Shown here piece after piece: positions 22,148 to 29,494 of a stretch of DNA of 32,607 bases. Position 1 is the first letter of the stretch. Each line of letters opens with the position of its first letter. The stretch spans positions 1 through 32,607 of the forward strand of contig JAJXWW010000203.1 of assembly GCA_021781415.1 (NCBI GenBank). The letters are read 5' to 3'. The notes beneath the pieces are model-generated. The model was not told the DNA's origin, did no database searches, and was given only the letters and a program-made list of their open reading frames with translations. The translations under genes were made by a program, and so were the position numbers. Origin of the DNA: Planctomycetota bacterium (GTDB lineage: Bacteria > Planctomycetota > Planctomycetia > Gemmatales > Gemmataceae).

Positions 22148-23123
22148 CGTCGTTCCGCACGCCCATCCGCAATCGCTCCAAGAATCGATCCAAGTCCGCA
22201 GGCAACGGCATCTCCCAGTGCATCGGCTTGTGCGACTGAGGATGGAGAAATCCCAGCTCGACCGCGTGGAGTGCCAGGCGCGGCGCGCCGCTGCTATCGG
22301 TCAGTTCCTCGCCCCCCGCCGTGCGATGGTAGACCTTATCGCCGCAGATGGGATGGCCCAACTCGGCCAGATGAATGCGAATCTGATGGGTGCGTCCCGT
22401 CTCCAATCGGCAGGCCAACAGCGTGTAGCCGGGTAGACGATCCATCGCCTCGACGTGAGTAATCGCTTCTTTGCCGACGCCGGGCAAGGTAGTGCTGCCG
22501 CGCCGACCGTCGCCGCGATCTCGGACCAAGCGCGTTGCGATGCGCTGCGACGGCACGAATCCCGACACGATGGCAAGATAGCGGCGTATCACCGTATGCG
22601 CGCGAAACTGTTCGCCCAATCCGCGTTCCCCGGCCACGCTGCGTGCGAAAACGACGAGGCCGCTCGTTTCCTTGTCGAGTCGCTGCACGACGCGCAAACG
22701 AGGCAGCGGTCCCTTGCGCACACGCCCCTCGCGCTTGGCGATGAGCTTGGCCGTCAAGTCGTCCAAGGTCGGCGTCAACGCCTTGCGGCGTTCGTTCCAG
22801 TCGCGCTCCGCCGGATGGCGCACCGTGGAGATACCGGACGGCTTCTCGACGACGACGAGGTGATCGTCGAGATGGCGGATAAGAATCCGTTCGCTTTGGC
22901 GCGGCTTGGCCGCCGAGCCGGACAGCAACTCGACACTCTCGCCTTCCTTTATCCGCCGTGCCGGATCGAGACATAACTCGCCGTTGACCCGCGCGCGGCG
23001 GGCGGCGATGAGACTGCGCACCTGAGTCCACGATTGACCGGGCAGCCGTTGGCGCAGCAGCGCGGCAAGCGTCGCTCCGGCTTGTTCGGCGGGCATAAGG
23101 AAAAGAGGCAGGGATTCATTCAT
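22137..23123 (-). CDS. RluA-family pseudouridine synthase
   Basis: 328 residues from the ATG at 23121-23123. An N-terminal S4 RNA-binding domain (about 13-70: GATLAALLRQRLPGQSWTQVRSLIAARRARVNG) is followed by the catalytic domain. The catalytic aspartate is D150 in VVQRLDKETSGLVVFA, with the later motif ETGRTHQIRIHLAELGHPICGDKVY. These enzymes turn uridine into pseudouridine in rRNA or tRNA; the RluA, RluC and RluD types cannot be separated here without alignment. A basic insertion (about 105-140, including ERRKALTPTLDDLTAKLIAKREGRVRKG) lies before the catalytic motif. An upstream start would add 21 residues that do not look like protein sequence. Confidence 0.9.
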   Translation of the reverse strand: MNESLPLFLMPAEQAGATLAALLRQRLPGQSWTQVRSLIAARRARVNGELCLDPARRIKEGESVELLSGSAAKPRQSERILIRHLDDHLVVVEKPSGISTVRHPAERDWNERRKALTPTLDDLTAKLIAKREGRVRKGPLPRLRVVQRLDKETSGLVVFARSVAGERGLGEQFRAHTVIRRYLAIVSGFVPSQRIATRLVRDRGDGRRGSTTLPGVGKEAITHVEAMDRLPGYTLLACRLETGRTHQIRIHLAELGHPICGDKVYHRTAGGEELTDSSGAPRLALHAVELGFLHPQSHKPMHWEMPLPADLDRFLERLRMGVRNDDAD

Positions 23124-23432
23124 GGTGCGTTCGATGGAGATCGTCTTCTTCCCAAAGCAGAGAGGTAAAGGCTTCGCTTCTCTCACGAGCGAATGAGAGA
23201 GTGAAATAAATACACATAGTCTAGTGTATCTGTCTTCTTCGCCTCCGGCAATCGCGGCATCGGGGAGCGTTCGAGGCGCGGCTCGGCGATTTCGCCGCGC
23301 TCGACGCGCTTATCTCGATATTGGCGACCCCTTTCGTTGCATATCAAAGTCGTTGCGAGGTTTGGTGTTGACACATTATCTGTTGCAACGTATAAATGTT
23401 TTCGTTAAGGATTAGCAAGGGAGAGTAGCCGA
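23124..23432. other. 309-bp divergent intergenic region between pseudouridine synthase and marR-like genes
   Basis: No gene is supported. Besides the marR promoter, it holds a 6-base-arm inverted repeat ATACAC/GTGTAT (23210-23215 and 23224-23229, 8-base spacer), about 90 bases upstream of the leftward gene. Confidence 0.5.
23369..23397 (+). promoter_or_regulatory. Near-consensus sigma-70 promoter with internal palindrome, before the marR-like gene
   Basis: TTGACA (23369-23374) and TATAAA (23392-23397) are exactly 17 bases apart. Inside the spacer lies the perfect palindrome GTTGCAAC (23383-23390), well placed as an operator for a regulator blocking RNA polymerase. AAGGGAG (23417-23423) precedes the ATG at 23433. 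Confidence 0.75.
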
Positions 23433-23906
23433 ATGGTGAAATCGGTGTTGCAAGCGGAAATCTGCAAGAAGAATCCGTTCGATTCTCTCGAACAGGAAAC
23501 CGCTCTGAATCTCTGCCGAACGATGGATCATCTCCATCAGCAAAGTCAGCAACTATTCCAGGAACACAATCTCTCCGCTCCCCAATACAACGTACTCCGC
23601 ATTCTGCGCGGCCACGGCGGCGACGGCTTGCCGTGTTGTGAAATCACGGCGCAAATGATCACGCGAATGCCCGACATTACCCGTTTGGTCGATCGTTTGG
23701 AGGAAGCGGGTCTGGTCGCGCGCACCCGCGCGGCAGACGACCGCCGGGTTGTCCGCGTATCCATCACTCAAGCCGGACTCAAGCTGCTGGCTCGTCTCGA
23801 TCGTCCTGTTGTGGAACTGCACAAAAAGCAACTCGGACACCTGACGACCGAAGAGTTGACCGAACTCAATCGGCTGCTCGTCAAGGTTCGCCGCCCCGAC
23901 GGGTAA
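23433..23906 (+). CDS. MarR-family transcriptional regulator
   Basis: 157 residues with the MarR winged-helix layout: dimerisation helix (NLCRTMDHLHQQSQQLFQEHNLSAPQYNVLRILRG), then ITAQMITRMPDITRLVDRLEEAGLVARTRAADDRRVVRVSITQAG, the recognition helix and wing with its typical DDRR. C-terminal helices complete the dimer interface. MarR proteins usually repress their own or a neighbouring gene and release DNA on binding a phenolic or oxidised ligand. A cysteine pair-like feature (GLPCCEI) lies before the HTH, which could allow redox sensing. Its strong promoter with an internal palindrome suggests autoregulation. No transporter or oxidoreductase target is adjacent. Confidence 0.88.
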   Translation: MVKSVLQAEICKKNPFDSLEQETALNLCRTMDHLHQQSQQLFQEHNLSAPQYNVLRILRGHGGDGLPCCEITAQMITRMPDITRLVDRLEEAGLVARTRAADDRRVVRVSITQAGLKLLARLDRPVVELHKKQLGHLTTEELTELNRLLVKVRRPDG

Positions 23907-24033
23907 TCGCGGAAGGCGAGGGCGAGGCTTTTTATTTGCAGAATTGGTTGTTGCCACAACGATCGTGTCAACGAGAGAGAGTTTCGTTCTTCGTTCGATC
24001 TGTCGCGGAGAGACAACGCCAAGGAGGTAGGCC

Positions 24034-24240
24034 ATGTTGGTACTCAGTCGCAAAATTGGCGAGCAAATCGTGATCCCCAATTGCGAGATCGTCTTAACGG
24101 TCGTCGAATGCCGAGGCGGCGCGGTTCGTCTTGGCATTGATGCGCCGGCCCACGTCCCCATCTTTCGCCAAGAACTTTGGCAGCGTCTCCATCGAGATGA
24201 GATGGAAGCAAAGGCATCGCCGAGCCTTAATAAAGACTAA
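24034..24240 (+). CDS. csrA: Carbon storage regulator CsrA
   Basis: 68 residues. MLVLSRKIGEQIVI, then IVLTVVECRGGAVRLGIDAPAHVPIFRQELW matches CsrA/RsmA along its whole length. It binds GGA motifs in mRNA leaders and changes translation or stability. The N-terminal Leu4/Arg6 region used for RNA contact is kept, while the usual second contact Arg44 region reads APAHVPIFRQE. A very strong Shine-Dalgarno (AAGGAGG) precedes the ATG. In planctomycetes csrA lies in varied contexts; here no flagellar gene is near. The basic C-terminal tail (HRDEMEAKASPSLNKD) is a little longer than in E. coli. Confidence 0.94.
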   Translation: MLVLSRKIGEQIVIPNCEIVLTVVECRGGAVRLGIDAPAHVPIFRQELWQRLHRDEMEAKASPSLNKD

Positions 24241-24342
24241 TACTCTCTCTAAAGCTGTTCCGTCGTCCGTCGAACGGCCCGGGGTTCCCCGTTCGCGGGT
24301 GGTCTTTCCCATAGGAACCCGCTTCTCGCACGGAGCCAAGTT

Positions 24343-24921
24343 ATGCGCCGATCTGTAGTTCGGTTTGCCGTCGCCCTTTTCCTCGCCGGGTCGTTTCCCT
24401 CGTTGTCGCGGGCACAGACGTACGAAGTGGACGCCATGCACACCAGCGTCCATTTCCGCGTCTCGCATCTGGGCTTGAGTTGGACGTTCGGCCGCTTCAA
24501 CGATCTGTCGGGAGCGTTCCGTATCGATCCCGCCGACGCCGGCAAATGCGCCTTTCAAATGACGATCAAAACCGAGAGCATCGACACCGGCAACACCAAG
24601 CGCGACGATCATTTGCGCAGCCCCGATTTCTTCAACGTCAAGCAATTTCCCCTTCTCAGCTTCAAGAGTACGGCCGTCGAAGCCGTTAAGGAAGGCTACG
24701 CGGTGACCGGCGATCTGACGCTGCACGGCACAACGAAAGCGGTCAAGTTCGTTCTCGCCGGCGGTCGCAAGGCTGAGTTTCCCAAGGGCATCCGACGCAC
24801 AGGATATACCACCGAGTTGGTGTTGAAGCGTTCGGATTTTGAGATGGACAAAATGAAAGATGCGATCGGCGACGACGTGCATATCACCATCAGTTTTGAA
24901 GGCATCGAGAAGGCGCGTTAA
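24343..24921 (+). CDS. YceI-family exported lipid-binding-like protein
   Basis: 192 residues. Signal peptide (about 1-25, ending SRAQ), then the YceI beta-barrel: TYEVDAMHTSVHFRVSHLGLSWTFGRFNDLSGAFRID, TESIDTGNTKRDDHLRSPDFFNVKQFPLLSFKST and VTGDLTLHGTTKAVKFVL. The family binds polyisoprenoid lipids or quinones in the periplasm, often in stress or electron-transport contexts. The end KRSDFEMDKMKDAIGDDVHITISFEGIEK is typical. It stands about 100 bases after csrA on the same strand. GGAG eight bases upstream supports the start. Confidence 0.93.
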   Translation: MRRSVVRFAVALFLAGSFPSLSRAQTYEVDAMHTSVHFRVSHLGLSWTFGRFNDLSGAFRIDPADAGKCAFQMTIKTESIDTGNTKRDDHLRSPDFFNVKQFPLLSFKSTAVEAVKEGYAVTGDLTLHGTTKAVKFVLAGGRKAEFPKGIRRTGYTTELVLKRSDFEMDKMKDAIGDDVHITISFEGIEKAR

Positions 24922-24936
24922 GAACCTCCCAACACT

Positions 24937-24982
24937 CCGAAGCGCCGGCCGGCGGATATCACGAGCCTTGCCGGCGCTTCGG
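24937..24982. repeat. 13-bp perfect inverted repeat after the YceI gene
   Basis: CCGAAGCGCCGGC (24937-24949) and GCCGGCGCTTCGG (24970-24982) with a 20-base loop, starting 15 bases after the stop codon. It is GC-rich with no T-run; it may act as a terminator or a REP-like element. Confidence 0.7.
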
Positions 24983-25022
24983 GTTCGCGTTTGGCTCTTG
25001 AATCGAATAAGGAAAAGCAGCC

Positions 25023-25973
25023 TTGTCCGATCCGATATTGTTTGCACGCGCGTTTGCCGCAGGTGTCGTGACGGCGGCGTTCGTGGCCTGGCTCCTGCGT
25101 TGGCCCTGGAGTGTCCCGCATCGGCGGCGTACTTCGCTTGGGTATCTGTTGGGCATGGCGAGTGCGACGGTGGTTGCCTGTCGGCTCTTGATGGTTCGAC
25201 CCCATTGGCCACCTCGTGTCGATCAAGATCGGTTTCTGTTCGTCGTACTGCCCTCGTTGTTCTGCGTTGAATTGGCGGCAACTCTACCGATGCGCCCTTT
25301 GCTCGTTTGGAGCTTGCGATTTCTCCTGGCTGGCGCTGCCGCCCCCATTCTGTTGTACGGCAGTGTGTATGTCGCCGACTCGGCCGGACCCGGCACGCGA
25401 AAATGGATGCCTTTTCAGGCAGTTTTGGTCTTCTTTGTGCTGGAGCTGGCGCTCTTCATCGTATGGCGTTTGCTGGCCAAGTTACAACAGCAGACGCAAA
25501 GCCAAGTCGTACCGTTGGCCGTCGCTCTCAGCTGTCTCGGCGCGGCGGCGACGGTCGCGCTATCGGGCTACGCCAGCATCGCGGGGATCGGGATCGCGTT
25601 GGCGGCAGCCGTGACGGGGTGTACGCTTGCCGCTCGGATGCCGAGGAGTTCTCCGCATCTCGATGCCGTCATCTCCTTGAGCGCGGTTGGACTCTTCGCA
25701 CTCGTTGTCGTGGGACACTACTTCGGCAACCTAACTCTTGGCCATGCCGTCGCACTGTTGGTCTCGCCTCTGTTGGGCTGGTTGCCCGAATGGCTACCGC
25801 TCCAACGTCTCGGCTCGATGGGGCGCGGCGTCAGCCGCTTGGTACTTACGACCGTGCCGATCGCAGTGGTCTTGGCGCTCGCCTATCAACAATTCGTCCG
25901 CGACTCGGCACGCTTCGCTCCCTCCTCACGCAATGAGCCTTCCCTTCAGGATTATCTCGACTTCGGAAAATAA
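25023..25973 (+). CDS. Polytopic membrane protein of unknown function
   Basis: 316 residues with about eight hydrophobic segments (for example AFAAGVVTAAFVAWLL, LVWSLRFLLAGAAAPILLYGS, AVLVFFVLELALFIVWRLL, VVPLAVALSCLGAAATVALSG, AGIGIALAAAVTGCTLAA, AVISLSAVGLFALVVVGHYF, VLTTVPIAVVLALAYQ). It probably lies in the cytoplasmic membrane, with a short soluble C-terminus (NEPSLQDYLDFGK). No transporter or enzyme motif was recognised. The start is a TTG at 25023-25025 with AAGGAAAAG upstream; no ATG is close. A run of such proteins is annotated as hypothetical in planctomycetes. It ends about 60 bases before the nfo gene. Confidence 0.65.
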   Translation: MSDPILFARAFAAGVVTAAFVAWLLRWPWSVPHRRRTSLGYLLGMASATVVACRLLMVRPHWPPRVDQDRFLFVVLPSLFCVELAATLPMRPLLVWSLRFLLAGAAAPILLYGSVYVADSAGPGTRKWMPFQAVLVFFVLELALFIVWRLLAKLQQQTQSQVVPLAVALSCLGAAATVALSGYASIAGIGIALAAAVTGCTLAARMPRSSPHLDAVISLSAVGLFALVVVGHYFGNLTLGHAVALLVSPLLGWLPEWLPLQRLGSMGRGVSRLVLTTVPIAVVLALAYQQFVRDSARFAPSSRNEPSLQDYLDFGK

Positions 25974-26032
25974 GTTGCGATATACTGACTCGATTGGAAT
26001 GCTGGGAACGACTCGTACCGTGAAGGGGATTT

Positions 26033-26890
26033 ATGCCGCTGTTCGGCGCGCACTTTTCCATTGCTGGAGGCTGCCACAATGCTCTGCTAGAAGCCCAGCG
26101 GCTCGGCTGCGATTCGATGCAAATGTTCACGCGCTCGCCGGGACAGTGGAGCGGACGCGAACTCGGCGAGGAGGAAGTGCGCCTCTTTCGCCGCACGCTG
26201 CGGCAGAGTCGGTTGCGTCGGACCATGGCGCACGATTGCTATCTGACAAATCTGGCTTCTCCCGAAGAGACGTTGTATCGTCGATCCGTCGAGACGTTCC
26301 TGAACGAGCTTTTGCGCGTCGAGCGCCTGGGGCTGAACTATCTGGTGATGCATCCGGGGGCACACCTCGATAGCGGTGAAGAGGCGGGTTTGAGCCGAGT
26401 TTCCGCGGCTCTCGATGAAATCCAAGGTCGAGCGTCCCAGTGCAAAGTGCGGATACTTCTGGAAACGACCGCCGGCCAAGGAAGCACCCTGGGCCATCGC
26501 TTCGAGCATTTGGCGCGCATTCTCGCGCTGGTAAAAGAGCCGAATCGATTGGGAGTCTGTTTCGATACCTGTCACGTTTTCGCCGCCGGCTACGCACTAG
26601 CCCCCGAAGCCGAGTATCGGGCCACCCTGCGATCCTTCGACCGCACCATCGGCCTTTCGCGCTTGCGTGCGTTTCACATCAACGACAGTCGTAAGCCGCA
26701 AGGCAGCCGCGTGGATCGCCACGCTCACATCGGTCGCGGCGAGATGGGTCTGGAACCATTTCGCCTCTTGGTCAACGACCGGCGCTTCCGCAATCGCCCC
26801 ATGATCCTGGAAACCCCAAAAGAAGACGACATGGACGCCGTGAACCTTGCCATCCTTCGGGGATTGATGACAAGCGAAGAAGTCTCTTAA
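26033..26890 (+). CDS. nfo: Endonuclease IV, AP-site DNA repair nuclease
   Basis: 285 residues, standard length for Nfo. All nine zinc ligands known from E. coli have counterparts: H67 (AHDCYL), H107 (MHPGAH), E144 (LLETTAGQG), D178 and H181 (CFDTCHVFAAGY), H215 (FHINDSR), D228 and H230 (VDRHAHIGRGEMG), E260 (LETPK). It cuts the backbone 5' of abasic sites in base-excision repair and acts on oxidised 3' ends. AAGGGGA just before the ATG supports the start. It may be read together with the upstream membrane protein gene. Confidence 0.96.
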   Translation: MPLFGAHFSIAGGCHNALLEAQRLGCDSMQMFTRSPGQWSGRELGEEEVRLFRRTLRQSRLRRTMAHDCYLTNLASPEETLYRRSVETFLNELLRVERLGLNYLVMHPGAHLDSGEEAGLSRVSAALDEIQGRASQCKVRILLETTAGQGSTLGHRFEHLARILALVKEPNRLGVCFDTCHVFAAGYALAPEAEYRATLRSFDRTIGLSRLRAFHINDSRKPQGSRVDRHAHIGRGEMGLEPFRLLVNDRRFRNRPMILETPKEDDMDAVNLAILRGLMTSEEVS

Positions 26891-26892
26891 CC

Positions 26893-26958
26893 GTACAGCG
26901 CTGCTCCCCTCTCCCCTGAGTAAAGGTGAGAAGGAGAAATTCGAGAGCAGCGCCGTAC
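26893..26958. repeat. Hairpin element after nfo
   Basis: Arms at 26893-26906 and 26945-26958 pair over 14 bases with one mismatch (GTACAGCGCTGCTC on the left). The loop is purine/pyrimidine-biased, with CCCTCTCCCC on one side and AAGGTGAGAAGGAG on the other, which can extend the stem. It starts two bases after the nfo stop codon and is the likely end of that transcript. The rest of 26959-27127 shows no gene. Confidence 0.65.
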
Positions 26959-27127
26959 ATTTTGGCCCACTCTCATGGTTCCGTCTGCTCGTTTCTCCGG
27001 CGCGAAAGCCGCTTATTGTGTGTATGATTGTGCCAAAGGCGCGGTATCGTAGAGATTCCCATCGGACCATGAATGCGGAAGCTCATGGGAGGGATCGCCT
27101 CAGCAAGACGAATCATGGGAGACAAAA

Positions 27128-29371
27128 ATGTCGCCATCGACGACAACCCGGAGAGATTTTCTCACCCAGACGGGAGGGCTTCTGGCTACGGCAACGGCTG
27201 CACTAAGCGAGCCTGCTGCCGCCGACGCCTCATCCATGCCGGCGGAAAATTTCGAGCCGGTGAAGATACCCGCCTGGGTCTTCGGCGTCAGCCGCATGGC
27301 CTTCCTCTCGCCTGGCGACGTTCCGAAAGCGGCGAAAGCCGGTGTACAGGTCGTGCATACAAATCTGATCTGGCCGTATTTCCCCTTGCGGATCGATGGC
27401 GGCGGACTGTCGAAAGAGGACGATCTTCGCTTGCACCAACTGGTGAGAGATTGTCATCAAGGGGGTATGAAACTCGTCCTCGGGCTGCCCCCCTTTCCTC
27501 CGGTAGAACTGGTGAAGAGACATCCCGACTGGCGAGTCCATCCAACCGATAGCGAAGCGGCGACGAAGGTCGAACCTTTGGAAAAGGATCTCGGCACGCG
27601 GTTGGGATGCAATGTTGGGCCGTGGGGCGATTATCTGATCGAGGTGTGCGGCGAATTGGTCGGCGAGTACAAAATCGACGGTTTTTCCTTCGATGGAAAT
27701 TACCATCCGCCCATCTGCCATTGTCCGGCGTGCAAGGCGGCCTATCGCCGCGATCGCAAGCGCGATCTCCCGGGAAAAGAGGATCTCGACGATATTCATT
27801 ATCGTCGATACCTGGTTTGGCGGGGCGAAAGGCTAGAAGATCACTATCGCCGTATGCAGCGGCGCATCAAACGGGCCGACGCGGACGCGGTGTTGATGTC
27901 GTGGACGGTGAATGCCGGGAGATACGGGCATTTCCTTCACTCGCCGAGGGCCATGCCAACGCGACTGAATCGGCTGTTCGATCTCCCCATGCAAGAGTGG
28001 TGGTTGGACGAAACGAACTTCGGCGGGAGCATTGCACCGGCCTTCGGAGCAGCGTATCTCCGCGCTGTCGCGGGGGGTAGACCCTGTGCCTCGGAACCGT
28101 ATCTGATGTCGCGCGGCAATCCTTATGGCACCGACAGTTTTCCCGCGCACGAACGGCTGACGCGCTGTCTGCTCGCCGCGACCAACGGCAACGCCCTGGC
28201 CGAGTCGTTCGGCTGGTCCGGACACGATGTCTCGACGGACTTTCAAGAAATCGCTCGGCGCGAACGCTTCTTGACTCGCGCCGATGCACTGCCTTGGGCG
28301 GCCCTGCTGGTCGGCGAACAGACGCGGCAGTTTTACGCTTACAAGGACATCGCCAATCTTTTTTTGCCGCACGTTTTCGGCGCGTTTCGAGCCGCCACGG
28401 AGGAACACCAACCGCTAACACTCGTCAACGATTGGGACATGGAGACCGACCGACTGGCACGCTACGCCGTGGTGATATTGGCCAACGCCGCCGCCCTCTC
28501 GGACGGCCAAGTAGACGCACTCCGCGCCTACGTCCGTGCCGGTGGAGGATTGGTGGCCACGGGAGAGACCTCGCTTTGCGATGAAATTGGCCGTCCGCGC
28601 CAAGACTTCGCCCTCTCGGATCTGTTCGGCGTCTCCTATCGGGGCCGCCCTAGCGCTCCAATCGAGAGGCCCAAACTCGATGAAAACTTTGCCGTTGCGC
28701 TCGACAAATCCTATTGGGCGCAACGCAACGGAGTCGTCACTCTGACCTGGACGGATCATCCGCTGGTTCGCGACGAGCGATTGCGACAACTCATACCGCA
28801 CAAGTCTGTCACGTTCCGTGGTCCGCAAGTGTTGGTGAACGAGCCAAAACAAGAGGGCGAGGTTGCCCTACGCATGAAGCCGGAAGGTTGGAGCAAACCT
28901 TCCGCTCCCGCCGCCATCCTGCGAACCTTCGGGGCGGGTCGTGTCGCCTACTTTCCCGTCGCCGTCGATGCCGCGCTGTGGAGCTACGGCTATCCCTATC
29001 AACGACGCCTGATCGTTCGCGCTCTCGAATGGGCGGCGCGCGAGCCTGCTCCCATCGGTGTCAAAGCTCCCTTCTGCGTCCAGATAACGTATTTCACTCA
29101 GACGGAAAAGGGACGACGGCGACTCGTTTTGCACTTCTTCAACGGCATCAATACGACCGCCAATCATGGACTACCCGCAACGGACGTACCCCTCCGCGAG
29201 GAGGTTATTCCGATCCACGACATTGAGGTTCGGTTTCCGAAGGATGCGCCGAAGCGATTCCACTGGGAGCCGGACGGGGGCAAAATCGAGGTGAGGAGCG
29301 ACGGCCAAGCGACAATCGTCCGGCTTCCGCCCTTGAAGATACATGCGATGCTCGTTGGCGAGTTCGAGTGA
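27128..29371 (+). CDS. Tat-exported glycosidase-like protein with beta-galactosidase-type trimerisation domain
   Basis: 747 residues. The N-terminus TTTRRDFLTQTGG is a twin-arginine signal, so the protein is exported folded. Residues about 45-330 look like a TIM-barrel hydrolase of the GH42/GHL10-like kind (HTNLIWPYFPL, KLVLGLPPFPP, IDGFSFDGNYHPPICHCPACKAAY with three cysteines, MQEWWLDETNFGG). The region about 390-520 (FLPHVFGAFRAATEEHQPLTLVNDWDM, YAVVILANAAALSDGQVDALRAYVRAGGGLVATGETSL) is a class-I-glutamine-amidotransferase-like fold as in beta-galactosidase trimerisation domains. The C-terminus is beta-rich. The substrate is unknown; plant or algal polysaccharide is a reasonable guess for a planctomycete. 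GGAGA before the ATG supports the start. Confidence 0.75.
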   Translation: MSPSTTTRRDFLTQTGGLLATATAALSEPAAADASSMPAENFEPVKIPAWVFGVSRMAFLSPGDVPKAAKAGVQVVHTNLIWPYFPLRIDGGGLSKEDDLRLHQLVRDCHQGGMKLVLGLPPFPPVELVKRHPDWRVHPTDSEAATKVEPLEKDLGTRLGCNVGPWGDYLIEVCGELVGEYKIDGFSFDGNYHPPICHCPACKAAYRRDRKRDLPGKEDLDDIHYRRYLVWRGERLEDHYRRMQRRIKRADADAVLMSWTVNAGRYGHFLHSPRAMPTRLNRLFDLPMQEWWLDETNFGGSIAPAFGAAYLRAVAGGRPCASEPYLMSRGNPYGTDSFPAHERLTRCLLAATNGNALAESFGWSGHDVSTDFQEIARRERFLTRADALPWAALLVGEQTRQFYAYKDIANLFLPHVFGAFRAATEEHQPLTLVNDWDMETDRLARYAVVILANAAALSDGQVDALRAYVRAGGGLVATGETSLCDEIGRPRQDFALSDLFGVSYRGRPSAPIERPKLDENFAVALDKSYWAQRNGVVTLTWTDHPLVRDERLRQLIPHKSVTFRGPQVLVNEPKQEGEVALRMKPEGWSKPSAPAAILRTFGAGRVAYFPVAVDAALWSYGYPYQRRLIVRALEWAAREPAPIGVKAPFCVQITYFTQTEKGRRRLVLHFFNGINTTANHGLPATDVPLREEVIPIHDIEVRFPKDAPKRFHWEPDGGKIEVRSDGQATIVRLPPLKIHAMLVGEFE

Positions 29372-29494
29372 GGGTCTGGGAAAATTTCACTCGACCGCTT
29401 GTCATTCGCGCGTCCAGAAGTTAGCCTTAAATCAACTACCCTCCCCTCGGCCTCCATACCGAACGCGATGCCTCAAGAATCGAGATGCGATCTC

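Noticed and set aside
24937..24982. Rho-independent terminator after the YceI gene
   Set aside because: The stem is good but no T-run follows and the loop is 20 bases, so it is listed as an inverted repeat only.
24094..25281. 395-residue open frame on the minus strand
   Set aside because: Antisense to csrA, the YceI gene and the start of the membrane protein gene; it would have to cross several well-supported genes and shows no family features.
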